Shown here: piece after piece, positions 37,560 to 49,250 of the stretch
Position numbering within the stretch: the first letter of the stretch is position 1
How the letters are laid out: each line of letters starts with the position of its first letter
Origin: Ziziphus jujuba
Taxonomy: Eukaryota > Streptophyta > Magnoliopsida > Rosales > Rhamnaceae
NCBI RefSeq assembly: GCF_031755915.1
Contig: NC_083387.1
Location: 14,963,001-15,027,000, forward strand
Length of the DNA stretch: 64,000 nucleotides
Direction of reading: 5' to 3'
Translations under genes and position numbers: made by a program
Notes under the pieces: model-generated
What the model saw: the letters and a program-made list of their open reading frames with translations, nothing else
Told to the model about the DNA's origin: nothing
Databases searched by the model: none

Positions 37560-39135
37560 TCTAATTATTATTGTTATTATTCTTATTAATATTCTTATTA
37601 TTTATATTATTATTAATATTGTTATTATTATTATAATTAATATTATTATTATTATTATTATTTTTCTAATTTATTATTGTTATTATATTTATTATCGTTA
37701 TTAGTATTAATTTTGTTATTATTATTATTAATATTGTTATTATGGTTATTATTATTCTTCTTATTATTGTTATTATTATTATTATCATGTTGTCATTATT
37801 TATATTATTATTAATATTGTTATTATTTATATTATTTTTAATATTGTTATTATTGTTATTATTATCATGATTGTTATTAATATTGTTATTATTGTTGATG
37901 TTATTATTTTTATTAATGTAGTCATTATTATTTCTATTATTAATATTATTATTAATATTGTTATTATTGCTGTTTATTATTATTATTATTATTGTTATTT
38001 TTCTTCTAATTATTATTCTTATTATATTTATTATCATTATTAGTATTAATGTTGTTATTATTGTTATTAATATTGTTATTATGGTTATTATTATTCTTCT
38101 TACTATTGTTATTATTATTATTATCATGTTGTCATTATTTATATTATTATTAATATTGTTATTATTATCATGATTATTATTAATGTTGTTATTATTGTTG
38201 ATGTTATTATTTTTATTATTGTGGTTATTATTATTTCTATTATTAATATTATTATTAATGTTGTTATTATTGTCGTTTATTATTATTATTAATATTATTA
38301 TTATTGTTATTTTTCTTCTAATTATTATTGTTATTATATTTATTATCGTTATTAGTATTAATGTTGTTATTATTGTTATTAATATTGTTATTATGGTTAT
38401 TATTATTCTTCTTACTATTGTTATTATTATCATTATCATGTTGTCATTATTTATATTATTATTAATATTGTTATTATTATCATGATTATTATTAATGTTG
38501 TTATTATTGTTGATGTTATTATTTTTATTAATGTAGTTATTATTATTTCTATTATTAATATTATTATTAATGTTGTTATTATTGTTGTTTATTATTATTA
38601 TTAATATTATTATTATTGTTATTTTTCTTCTAATTATTATTGTTATTATATTTATTATCGTTATTAGTATTAATGTTGTTATTATTGTTATTAATATTGT
38701 TATTATGGTTATTATTGTTCTTCTTATTATTGTTATTATTATTATTTTTATCAAGTTGTTATTATTTATATTATTATTAATATTGTTATTATTATCATGA
38801 TTGTTATTAATGTTGTTATTATTGTTGATGTTATTATTTTTATTAATGTAGTTATTATTATTTCTATTATTAATATTATTATTAATGTTGTTATTATTGT
38901 TGTTTATTATTATTATTAATATTATTATTATTGTAATTCTTCTTCTAATTATTATTGTTATTATACTTGTTATCGTTATTATTATTAATGTTGTTATTAT
39001 TATTGTTTATTAATATTGTTATTATTGTTATTCTTATTATTATTGAAATTATTATTACTTTTATTATTTTTTTACTTGTTATTATTATTATTATTTTTCT
39101 TATTCTTATTGTTGTTCTTAATATTATTATTAACT
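37560..39135. repeat. ATT-type satellite with about 310-bp higher-order period
   Basis: About 1.6 kb made almost wholly of ATT/GTT/ATG trinucleotide-like units. Landmark TTTTTCTTCTAATTATTATT-like blocks recur near 38001, 38309, 38620 and 38935, with a poorer one near 37660. A longer unit of about 307-317 bp is therefore tandemly repeated about five times. The order TTGTCATTATT, ATCATGATTATT, TTGTTGATGTTATT is conserved within units. It lies just upstream of the BED exon of the hAT transposase, probably within its first intron. Confidence 0.9.
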
Positions 39136-39161
39136 TAATAATTATGTATGATTATTAAAAG

Positions 39162-41572
39162 GAAAAATAGAAAGTAGTAGTGAAAAAGCAGATCCAGCTT
39201 GGTCACATTGTATTCCAATTGAAGGTAACAAGTATGGTACAATTTGCAAATATTGTAACCATAAAATGCAAAGTGGTGGAATAACAAGATTAAAGTATCA
39301 TTTAGCACATTCTGATCTAAAAAGTAATGTCAAAAAGTCCCTCAATGTACCTCCAGAAGTGAAGAAAGAGATTTACCATTATTTGAGGAAGAAAGAACAT
39401 GCCAAAATTGAAAAAAAAGACAATGGAAGAAGACATTCGTAATGAATTACGGGGTAACTTAGCTCCATCTCGGAGTAATTATGATGATGGTGACGATGAT
39501 GATGATGATAATGATGATATATGTATATATCCAGCAGATATGCATCCTGATGAAAGAGACTCATATAAAGCTGTAGTCCGTGCATCTAAACAAGATAGAT
39601 GGGAAGAAGAACCAGGAAGGAACTTTGTTAACCCTAGAGGTCAAAGATCAGGATCTTCTCGAGAGGGTGGTAGTCAACCATGTGCTCAATTTCGTCATGC
39701 AACAAGTGTGAGGGAGCCCATTCGTAGACAACAATCTCAACAATTTTCTCCAGTTGCACTTGCACCTTCATTGTATAAGTCATCCGGTGCAAAACAAAAA
39801 AATATAAAAGATGTGTTGACAAAAGGTGGTATGAAAAACACATTGGGAAGACTAGTAGCAAAGTTCTTTATTTATGATAATGTCCCACCTGCAAAGGCAA
39901 AATCGCACCATTTCAAAAACATGATCGTTGGTGCTCAACAATCAGGTATGGGAGTTCAAATTCCATCTCCATATGAAATTAAGGAAAAATATCTAGAGAT
40001 GGAATATAAAGAGATGCAACAGCATATTGAAAAGTTTAAAGAAAGCTGTAAGATATATGGTTGTACAATTATGTGTGATGGATGGACAGGACCAACTAAG
40101 CTGTCCATATTGAATTTTATGGTCTATTGCAAAGGGTCATCAGTGTTTCTTAAGTCAGTTGATGCCTCAGATAAAATAAAAAACTATAAGTATATATACA
40201 AACTTTTGGAGAATGTTATCAATGAAGTGGGCAAGAACAATGTTGTGCAGGTAGTCATGGATAACGGTTCTGCATTCGTAAAGGCTGGTAAGAAATTGAT
40301 GACACAGTACAACTTGTATTGGACACCATGTGCTGCGCATTGTATTGATCTTATATTTGAGGATATTGGAAAGCATGAAAGTATTGCAAGGATCATTCAG
40401 CGTGCAAGAATGATAACCAATTATATTTATAATCATAATTGGTTACTTTCTTTAATGCGAGATATATGCAAAGGACACATCGTTCGACCAGGAGCAACAA
40501 GATTTGCAACAAACTATATTGCTTTAAATAGTCTCCTTAAAAAGAAAGCTTCTCTAAAACAAGTCTTTACAAGTGATGCATGGACTAAGCATCAATTGAG
40601 TCGACCAAAATCAGGTAAAGAAGTGGAGAAACTTATCCTTGATAATCATTTTTGGGATTCTGTTACTCACGTTGTTAATTTGTATGGGCCATTATATAAT
40701 ATTTTGCGAATTGTTGATGCTGAGTTCATATCTACGATGCCAATATTGTATGATTGTTTTCAAAAAATGAGATATGCAATCAATAACCAAAGGGGAATTC
40801 AGTGGGTGATGGGCATCATAAATGCTCGATTGGACAATACACTTTCTCATCCTCTCCATATGGCTGGTAATTTTATGTCAATTACTTATTATTAATTAAT
40901 ATTTTGTCTTATAATTTATATATTAGATTTAATTTTTATTATTATTTTGTAGCATACTTTCTGAATCCACGGTTCCAGTATAAAGAAGGAATTGGCACTG
41001 ATTCAGATCTTGTACAAGCTGTTCATGATGTCTTTGCAGCATTATATCCAAATTTGGATCGTATATCTCAATTTGGAAATGAAGTAAGATTTTGTTTATT
41101 ATTATTTTTTAACTAGCATACTAATAACATTTTTTATAATTTTTTTCATTTTTACATATAGATAATATGCTTTAGAGATGCACGAAAAGGGTTTGGTGAT
41201 CGTGCAGCAATTGCCACCCGGGCAGAAATGATACCTAGTATGTGCATTTCAATTACTTGTTATAAAAAAATGTGCTTAATATCAAAAATTTTATTAATAA
41301 TTAAATTTTTTTTAAAATTTAATATATTTTGATTTATAATGTTGAAATATACAGCTGAATGGTGGACAATGTATGGTAATAGCACCCCAACACTCAGAAA
41401 ATTGGCAATGCGTATTTTGTCACAAACTGTATCATCATCCGCATGCGAGCGTAATTGGAACACCTTCGCTTTAATACACACAAAACAACGAAATAGACTC
41501 GCATATGAAAATATCAATTACATGTCTCTCACTGCACATTATATTGATTCTAATTGGATGCTTCACAAATGA
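39162..41572 (+). pseudogene. hAT transposase, BED/DUF659 type, four exons, one frameshift
   Basis: Exons read 39162-40866, 40953-41083, 41162-41237 and 41355-41572, with GT-AG introns and matching phases. A BED zinc finger comes first (ICKYCNHKMQSGG, LKYHLAHSD). An acidic DDGDDDDDDNDD run and a DUF659 domain follow (MCDGWTGPTKLSILNF, VVMDNGSAFVKAG, TPCAAHCIDLIFEDIG). The hAT dimerisation end is EWWTMYGNSTPTLRKLA with SSSACERNWNTF. A one-base shift in the A8 run near 39412 separates the BED exon frame from the 498-codon remainder that opens at 39399. No ATG precedes the BED finger, and a TGA lies just upstream, so a 5' exon is missing or unseen. The final exon runs on into sequence typical of a different hAT family before its TGA. 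Confidence 0.85.
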
Positions 41573-42960
41573 ATTTTAAGTTTTTATGTGGTCTCTAATA
41601 ATAAAGGAAAGACAGTAGGGAAGCTAATTGGGAATTGTTTATATGAATGGGGTATTGAGAGGGTGTTTACAATCATAGTTGATAATACTTCTGCAAACAA
41701 TATGGCAATAGATTATCTTAAAAGGAAATTGAATAACTAAAAAGGGTGTGTGTTGGATTGTAATCATTTACACATGAGATGTTGTGCATATATTGTTAAT
41801 TTGATTGTGTCTGTTGAGGGAGGCACATGACTTTATTTCTAGTATTTGTAATGCAATGAGATATGTTAGATCTTCTCCTGCTAGATTACAAAAGTTTAAG
41901 GAATGTGTTGCTCAAGAGAAAATCGAGAGCCATTCTCTTGTGTTTTTGGATGTTCTAACTAGGTGGAATTCCATCTACTTAATGTCGGAAGCAATTTTGG
42001 AATTCCAAAAAGCTTTTAAAAGGCTGGAAGAGGATGATGGTCATTATCTATCCTATTATAGGGAGGACGATGATGGTAGAAAAAGGGTTGGACCACCAAA
42101 TCATATTGATTTCAACAATGCTTTCGTTTTTGTGAAGTTCCTTCAAAGCTTTTATGATGTAACTTTAAAGTTTAGTTCTTCACTGCATGTTAGTTCCAAT
42201 GCTTATTTTCATGAAATTGTTCAATTCAATCTCAATTAGATGTATGGAGTTTAATTGATGATCAACTTTTAAGTGATATGGCAACTAAAATAAAGAGAAA
42301 GTTTGATAAATATTGGGGTAAAATGGATGATATTAATCCATTGTTGGATTGCTGTTATTTTTTATTCTAGATATAAATTGGACTATGTGGAGTACTATTT
42401 TGGTGATATTTATGTTGAAGATGTTGCTAGTTTGATGACTAAGAATTTGAAAGAAACTCTAATGTCTTTTTATGATTGGTATACGGCAAGTGAAGTGATT
42501 CTTGATTGCAATCAAGATTCAAAGGATAAAGAACTTGAAAGTTATGTGACTAATGAAAAAAATTCAGAAGTTGATATTAATTTCTTGAGAATTTCCAAAT
42601 TTAAAAGGCAAAAGGCAACAAAGGAATCTATTGAGATTAAAATGATGTGGATAGGTATTTATTGGATCCTTGCGAAAATATATCAATTAAGGATTTGGAT
42701 ATTCTTAATTGGTGGAAGGTTAATGGTACTAAGTATCTTATCTTGTCCAAATTTGCAAAGAATGTGTTTGCAATCCAAGAGTCTACCATGGCTTCTTAAA
42801 ATGCATTTAGAATTGGTGGAAGGATTCTTGATCCCTTTTGAAGTTCTTTAACCCCTTGGATGGTGGAAGTTTTAGTGTGCTCCCAAAATTGGCTTAAAGC
42901 TTCTCCAGTTATTGATAGATTCTACATGGAAGATCTTGAATATTATGACAAATTGGATGC
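41505..42960 (+). pseudogene. RICESLEEPER-type hAT transposase relic, 5'-truncated
   Basis: The homology starts inside the preceding exon with YMSLTAHYIDSNWMLHK. It continues past a TGA in the same frame (ILSFYVVSNNKGKTVGK, then CLYEWGIERVFTIIVDN). In shifted frames come RYVRSSPARLQKFKECV, DVLTRWNSIYLM, FVKFLQSFYDVTLKFSSSL, then NPLLDCCYF and FGD in the DUF4413-like region. Further on DLDILNWWKVNGTKY and SSLTPWMVEVLVC form the dimerisation end. BED and N-terminal parts are absent. Several frameshifts make it non-functional. Sequence from 42961 to 43699 is its AT-rich 3' end with AACCGAACCGAACCAACCC-like subterminal repeats before the terminus. Confidence 0.8.
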
Positions 42961-43699
42961 AGGTAATGTATATATATATATATATACATATATTGTATTC
43001 AATTGTTGCTTATATATGTATATATATATATAAATGTTCAAATATAATTTATTGCTAATTTTATTATTTTGATATTTGTAGAGCTTACAAAATCAATTAA
43101 AATTAGTGAATCTATCAAAGTTGATTGACTTATGATTTACTAAAGTTTTGAGGTTAAAAAAAAAAAAAAGATATTATGCATTGACTCTTGAGTATTTGAA
43201 TTTTGATGAATGTATTATTTTACATTATTTGTTCTAACAATTTTAAATTGATTTTGTAGGAGTGAGATGATGACTATTAATGCTTGCTACTTGTGTAACA
43301 ATTGCTACCTTTTCTTTTTTATTTTGCATTGAAGAGTGTTTTTTTTCTTTTCTTTTTTTTAAACATTGATGAGTGTTGCTATGTATTATAGATTTTGCAT
43401 CTTATATTGTATTCTATGTTGATTACTCTAATTGTATTTTATGTTTGGATAACTACAATTTATTATTTATTTTTTTATGTTTTGAAGACTTTTAATTTGT
43501 GTTATATATTTATAAACTAGTAAGTTTTAAACCAATTAACCAATTCAAACTAAACCAATCATAAATGATTTGGGTTGGTTTGAGTTTAAAACTTTAATGG
43601 TTTGAGTTGGATTCTTCTATTAGGTAAATTGAAAGTATAGATTGGGTTATATTTTGGTTTAAAACCGAACCGAACCAACCCAACCCATGTCCACCCCTA

Positions 43700-44103
43700 A
43701 TTATCAAAGCATGAGCCCATGGCTTCCAAAGTCACTTGCATTCTTGTTGAGAGAGCCTTAGGTAAGGAATCGTTGCATTAGCATGGAGATCAACCTCCTC
43801 AATGTCAAAATCATCCAGCTAAATATCATCATCACCGAGATTATCCTCCATGCCTTTATCACCAACTAAAGAGTTCCTCAAACAAAGTTGCCCTAAAGCC
43901 CACAGAGCCTCCATGCAAACCCAAGAAGTCTTCAGAAAGAAGATCAAATCCTTTATCAACCATCATACCATGATGAACCACACCAAAAGATCTATCATCT
44001 TCTCCCACATATTCAGCTTCTATGAGAGATCCAAAAAAATCACAAAAAAAACCATAAAACCACACCAAGAAAACAGAGAGATTTTTTGTTTTTTCCTTCT
44101 ATA
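43700..44103 (-). mobile_element. L1-type LINE, 5' part
   Basis: The minus strand encodes LINE ORF1 N-terminal sequence: DDFDIEEVDLHANATIPYL, LRLSQQECK, then LWKPWAHALII running into the hAT boundary. The continuation lies at 35603 and below. Two in-frame stops are present. The segment begins near 44103, and no LINE target duplication was recognised. Confidence 0.7.
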
Positions 44104-44510
44104 ACCAGTACATGTCTATTAGTATTTAAAAAAATAAATAAGATTTTTTATTTCTAGGGAACAATATGCAATGAAATTGTGTAGTTGAAGAGGATGAAAT
44201 GTAATTAACATTTTAACCAATAGACAGTTTGATGAAGATGATTTTTATTAGGTTATTTTTGTAAGTTTAAGATTTGACATTTTGATAAAAATTAAGAAAT
44301 TTTAATTTCTTATGTTACTTATTTGAAAATTTTAAAGGAAATATTAGATATTTATTATGTGTGAAATAGTCATAATTATATAAATTATTTACACAACAAA
44401 TTTACATTAGTATTGGGACAATTTGGTTATTGGCTTTTTACAGTCGGAGCATATATGCTATAATACTTCAATTGGTGCATTGGATTAAAAACCTATTAAC
44501 TCTAAAAGCC

Positions 44511-44600
44511 CAAATAACTTATTTTCAATTTATTATTATTATTACCAAATAACTTATTTTCAATTTATTATTATTATTGTTATTATTATTATTATTATGT
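44511..44600. repeat. 34-bp direct repeat and ATT run
   Basis: CAAATAACTTATTTTCAATT plus an ATT tail occurs twice with a 34-bp period (44511 and 44545), followed by TTATTATTATT. The 44104-45101 interval otherwise shows no gene. Confidence 0.8.
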
Positions 44601-45101
44601 GCATATATTAATTGGAAAATAAGTCATTAGTTAATATACAATACTTATTATATTGACATCAGGCTAGGACTTAGACATTTATATTGTCTACTTGGTAAAA
44701 GCATGATATACAAAGATTAGAAAGGAGTATGTCCATTAGATACAGTTTCTGTAGTCATTATTTTATGTTTTGCAAATTAAAAGATTCAAACAAATTGAAT
44801 AAATTGATGGCAGTTATGAATACAATATTATAATTGTGTGTAAATCTTAAATTTAATAGTTCTACTTTATTGTTTTTTATTAATATGTCTAAAAAGAAAT
44901 ACAAATGTAACTAAAATTGAGAAAAAAAGAAGAAGATCCATTTATTGTTTTTCATATAAAAGAGTAGGATTATTTTTTTATATATATTTATTGTTTTTTT
45001 TTATATATATATAAATGTTTAGGATAAAATTATAGCAATTTGTTTTATTAAAAGGAAAGATGTGAGAAACATGGGCTTAAGTACGTTGTATATGTTTGTA
45101 G

Positions 45102-45518
45102 GATGCTAGAGGATGTAGATTTTTCAAATGGATTGACGCATCCATGTCAGACAATGCTAGGAATGTTGTTGATCAATTAAGATATAAAATACATAATCTA
45201 GAGGATGAAATTCGAGCCTATAAGCAATAAGAGACCTATGAAAAACTAATGATAGAAGAATATAAATCAGAGGTAGAAAAATAGACGGCTCGTACTAAGC
45301 ATGTGGAGAAGAAGTGTGTGAAACTTGAGGGGAAATTGAAGGTCTATGTATGTAAAATTAGAAAGATATACATTGTGCTAGTAGTAGGTTTAATATTTGT
45401 GATAATTGTTTTATGGAGTGGTTGTGGATGCAAAGGTAAAACAATGAATGGTTATTGTATTTACATTAGCAGGGAGTTGGACAGTAGATGGTATAATTCA
45501 CCTTGTATTTGTATTTAA
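45102..45518 (+). pseudogene. GRF-type zinc-finger protein, 3' exon relic
   Basis: After an acceptor AG (45100-45101) one frame of 139 codons reads DARGCRFFKWIDASMSDNAR. That is the end of a GRF zinc finger (CRFFKWID). A coiled-coil-like LRYKIHNLEDEIRAYK follows, then EKLMIEEYKSEVEK, and a C-terminal membrane segment (YIVLVVGLIFVIIVLWSG). GRF plus coiled coil plus C-terminal transmembrane helix is a familiar multicopy plant protein type. In-frame stops TAA at 45228-45230 and TAG at 45282-45284 inactivate it. The upstream exon with the first zinc ligands was not found. It is convergent with the MULE transposase at 46010-49250. Confidence 0.75.
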
Positions 45519-45899
45519 AGCTCAATAGAATATGATAGACCTTATAGTGATGTTAGGTTTTGCAATAGGTTACTGGTAGCGATGTAATATTAACAAATAG
45601 GTTGGATCAGCTGTTATAATATTTACTTTCAATATCTATTTGCATAACTAAAACAATAAAAAAGATGGAAATCAATTCCTCATTATATTATAAAGCACTT
45701 AAATCCATTGTCTTACATCAATTCAAAAGATATAATACTCTATTGAGTTTTAAAGCTAGTGTGTTCAAGAGCTTTAACTCTCATTATAGGTAAATATAAA
45801 AAATGTTGCTGCCCTAACAAGCCAACCATCCCAAAAGTATAACTATGTAATAGCTTTTTAGCTTGTTGATATGGCTGATACATATGCAAAAAGAGCCTA

Positions 45900-45937
<38 letters not shown>

Positions 45938-46009
45938 GTTACTAAACCCTAAACAAATATATATTATTTTCTGGTCTCTGATTTGTCATTCTTAATTCAT
46001 ATTGGTCGT

Positions 46010-49000
46010 GAAAGGTGGTGGGATCATCTTTTGCCTTTGCCTTTATCTGCAGGTGGTGGTTGATTGCTAGGTAGTGGTGATGGTTGAGTACTGATGGTCG
46101 ATGGTGGTGATGGTTGAGTACTGATGGTTGGTGGTGATTGTGGGTCATCCGTAGTACTGAATCTTCCCACTTAGTGTTGTCCTCTTTCTCTTCCTCTTCC
46201 TCTTCATCTTCCCATTCTTCTCCCTGCTAGTCCTTTTGCTACACCTTGCATAATATTCGTAAAACTTATTAATAGTAATTTGACATTAACACACAATGTA
46301 CAATATTTTATGATACATACAAATGTAGATGGAGTCAAAGATGCATGTGGCAAGTTAGATGAAGTGTCTTATCCTCTGTTTGTAATTTAGGAGCAACCTT
46401 CCATCTGAGGTTGCATAAAAATGATATTTCATTAAGAAAAAACCTTATAACATCAAACATCATAACTTTAATTAGCAACATCAAACAGGAATGAAAAATT
46501 ACACCACATTTGTATTAGGGATGTCGTCTGTAGGCTCTATCACATGTTCTCTCCCTATGCGCCAAATTTTTGGTCTTGTGCAGCAGGTTTCCTACAAGTC
46601 CTTCTATTGTGCCCCCATTTTCAATAATTTTTGCATCTAACTGTTGGCCCCCTTATAGGTCTTTCTTTTTCAGATGGATCTTTTCTTCTAACCTTTTTTA
46701 GCCTTCCAAGACCTTTCTCACAGGCCGGAGGGTATATAGATTCATAAGAAGTTTTAGTTCACATGTCTAGTCCATCTAATAGAAAAATCATTGGTTCATA
46801 AGTCTTTATATATGAAATCTTGCTATATATAAAGGATTTATGTACTTTGCAAGGTTATGCTTCATATATAAAATGCAAGATACTGCATGGCCACATGGTA
46901 TTCCACTAATATTCATTTCTTACAACTGCATTTGTGTTCTTTCAAGTTAACAATGTATCTGTTTAGATAGTCATCAACCTCAAAAATCTCACAGCCTACA
47001 TATGTTGGCAAACTGCTCTTGCTGTCTACCTTCATTTGCTCCAGTTTCTTAAGAGGTTTAGGGCAGATCTCCTTATTATGCTTCCTTATTTACTCCTTTC
47101 TTTCCCTCATCAGCACCATCAACTTTTTCTTACTATATTCCAACATCACTAAAATGGGTCTATCTCTACCTTTGCGTATGCATGCATTGAAGGACTCATT
47201 GATGTTGTTAGTCAACAAATGACATTTCAAATCCTCATTAAATGTGTGTTGACTCAAATATGTTGGCTCAAACTTCATTAACCATTCAGCAAGCTTGCTG
47301 TTTGCCATCCTTAATACATACATTTTTTTATTAAATTCAATATCATTGCTTACTCTAGTTGCATTCTATAGTATATCCTTGAACCTCTGTCCTTGGTATA
47401 GCTTGCTGAAATTGGCATATAGATGTCTCACACAATATCAATGGTCTACATTTTACATCAGCCCTTCAATTGTAGGAATTAGACCCTACAATGCATAACA
47501 ATAACAATGGAACCACATATTATGTAATGACTATGCCTTGTACCATAAAAGACTAAACATTATAATCAAATAGAAAATAGATGAATGGATGAGGCATACC
47601 TTTAGTTGATCACTCATGAATGTGAATTTCTTATCATCTGTATACTCAACATCCTCCATTAAATACTGTAGAAACCAGCTCCATGAGTCTTTGTTCTCAG
47701 TCTCAACCATTGCATAAGCAATGGGAAACATTTGCCTATTTGAATCCCTACCAATAGCAGTCAACAGTTGACCTCCATGTTGACATTTTAGATTACATCC
47801 ATCCAGCCCAATAAAAGGGATACAACCAGCCTTGAATCCCTCTTTATATATAGCTAAGCAAATATATATTATTTGGAAAATAGATTTTCCAGACTCCTTA
47901 TTTATCTTCAATCTACATGTGCTCTCCGGATTTGATCTAACAAGCTCTGCACAATAATCCCAAAGGCAATTGTATTGCTCAGCCACATCTCTTGCTACCA
48001 TTGAATTGACTTTCTCTTAAGCTTTATTAGCTTGTGACCTTATTATGTCGACTATAAGATCTTCTTTAACCTTATCTTGAAATATAGACAGTTTCATCTT
48101 TGGATTTGCTCTGAAATCATTAAAGTACCTCTTAGCCAACCATTTTGAATTCACAAACCTATTAGTAAGTGACCTAGTACATATGTGCTCTTCTTGCAAC
48201 CTCTTAATTTGGAAAGTTTCTTGTGCTTGCATATTAGAAGTATGTACTTTCCAAAGGCAACCTTCCTCACACACTGTAACCTTCTAAGTTGCATTTTTTG
48301 TGAATCTGATATTCCAGCCACAGGACAAAGCATAAGTGATCAAGTATTCCTTAAATTGAATGTGATTGGCAAACTTCATTCTAACATGCATTTCCAAATT
48401 GTCATCATGTGTGCTATAAACAGAGATGTGGGTATTCACTTCATCTTCATCAGAGCTATTTGGTAAGCTAACAAGTTGATCAGAATCATAAATCACTTCA
48501 TATTGGTCTGTATTCCCTACCAAATCAGGTTCATGTAGTGCATCTCCAGCCTCATTATCTGTATCTGCCAAGGCAACTCTAGTGGCACCTATATCATCAT
48601 CCTGTACAGAAGTAGCATCATCATCTGCCAAACCAGCCTCATCGTCTGCCAAGCTAGAATATCTTGCACCACCTCTATATGATGAACAAGCAGCTAAATG
48701 ATCTGCCACGGTTACACATTCTTGTAACCAATCATGATCATCTTCATCTTCATTAACATCTATGTCATAAAAGATTTTCTCCTTCTTCATCTCTAGGGTG
48801 TATCTTTCCCACACAATGACTGCTGATTGCTGCATCATCCACTGTATTCACATGAATGTCATGCAGGTCAGTACGTTCACAGTCAACACTTCTTTCATGA
48901 CTAGTGTTATAACCTATTCCCTCAATATCAGCTAACAAAGCATTGACTTCAGGATGCTCCACATAAATATCAACTACTTTAAATCTACTATCCAAGTCAG

Positions 49001-49250
49001 CCACATGCATTACATCATTATTGTCTTCCATTTGTCTTAATCCATAATTTATGGAATTACCAGGTGACAAATACCATAGCTTTTTAAATCCATTGTATCC
49101 CAACTCTTGCACCATGTCTGCCAACATTATCATACTTCATTTGTTAGGATCACAATTATCAAAATGGGCCAACTTCCCACCCACATATTGTCTAGATGGA
49201 GTGAACTCAAAATATCCTCCATGCCATATTTGAGTTGTAAATAAAGTCAT
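46010..49250 (-). pseudogene. MULE (MuDR-type) transposase, decayed
   Basis: The minus strand starts with an ATG at 49248-49250 (MTLFTTQIWHGGYFEF, YVGGKLAHFDNCDPNK), then YNGFKKLWYLSPGNS, the usual MULE N-domain. An acidic linker lies at 48780-48470. A MuDR DNA-binding region follows (MHVRMKFANHIQFKEYL, CEEGCLWKVHTS). The MULE DDE core is FIGLDGCNLKCQHGGQLL with ENKDSWSWFLQYL at about 47830-47650. HLLTNNINESFNACIRKGRD lies near 47200, a SWIM-type CSC...C.H finger near 46930-46880, and a CK..GH...C knuckle near 46600. A Pro/Ser/Gln and KGKGK tail ends near 46020. An in-frame stop near 49140 and many frameshifts kill it. Terminal inverted repeats were not located. Confidence 0.85.

Larger units (their letters stand above)
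35604..43699 (+). mobile_element. Composite hAT transposon, about 8.1 kb, inside the LINE
   Basis: The left terminus TAGGATGGGTAAAACC and right terminus (TAGGGGTGGACATGGG on the reverse strand) both resemble hAT ends of the TAGGGGTGGGCAAAA type. They match each other only weakly. Eight-bp near-identical duplications flank them. Deleting the interval and one duplication joins two LINE ORF1 pieces in frame (WAHALII to EVIGKMLPYT), which shows it is an insertion. The contents in order are: subterminal CG-rich repeats, a 123-bp tandem duplication, a NAC exon fragment, purine-rich DNA, an ATT higher-order array, a BED/DUF659 transposase gene, and a RICESLEEPER-type transposase relic. The different types of the two halves suggest fusion of two hAT elements. 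Confidence 0.7.

Noticed and set aside
37666..38754. A 362-codon minus-strand open frame of Ile, Asn and Thr
   Set aside because: It is a translation of the ATT satellite. Plus-strand frames of Leu and Ile are equally open, so it carries no coding signal.
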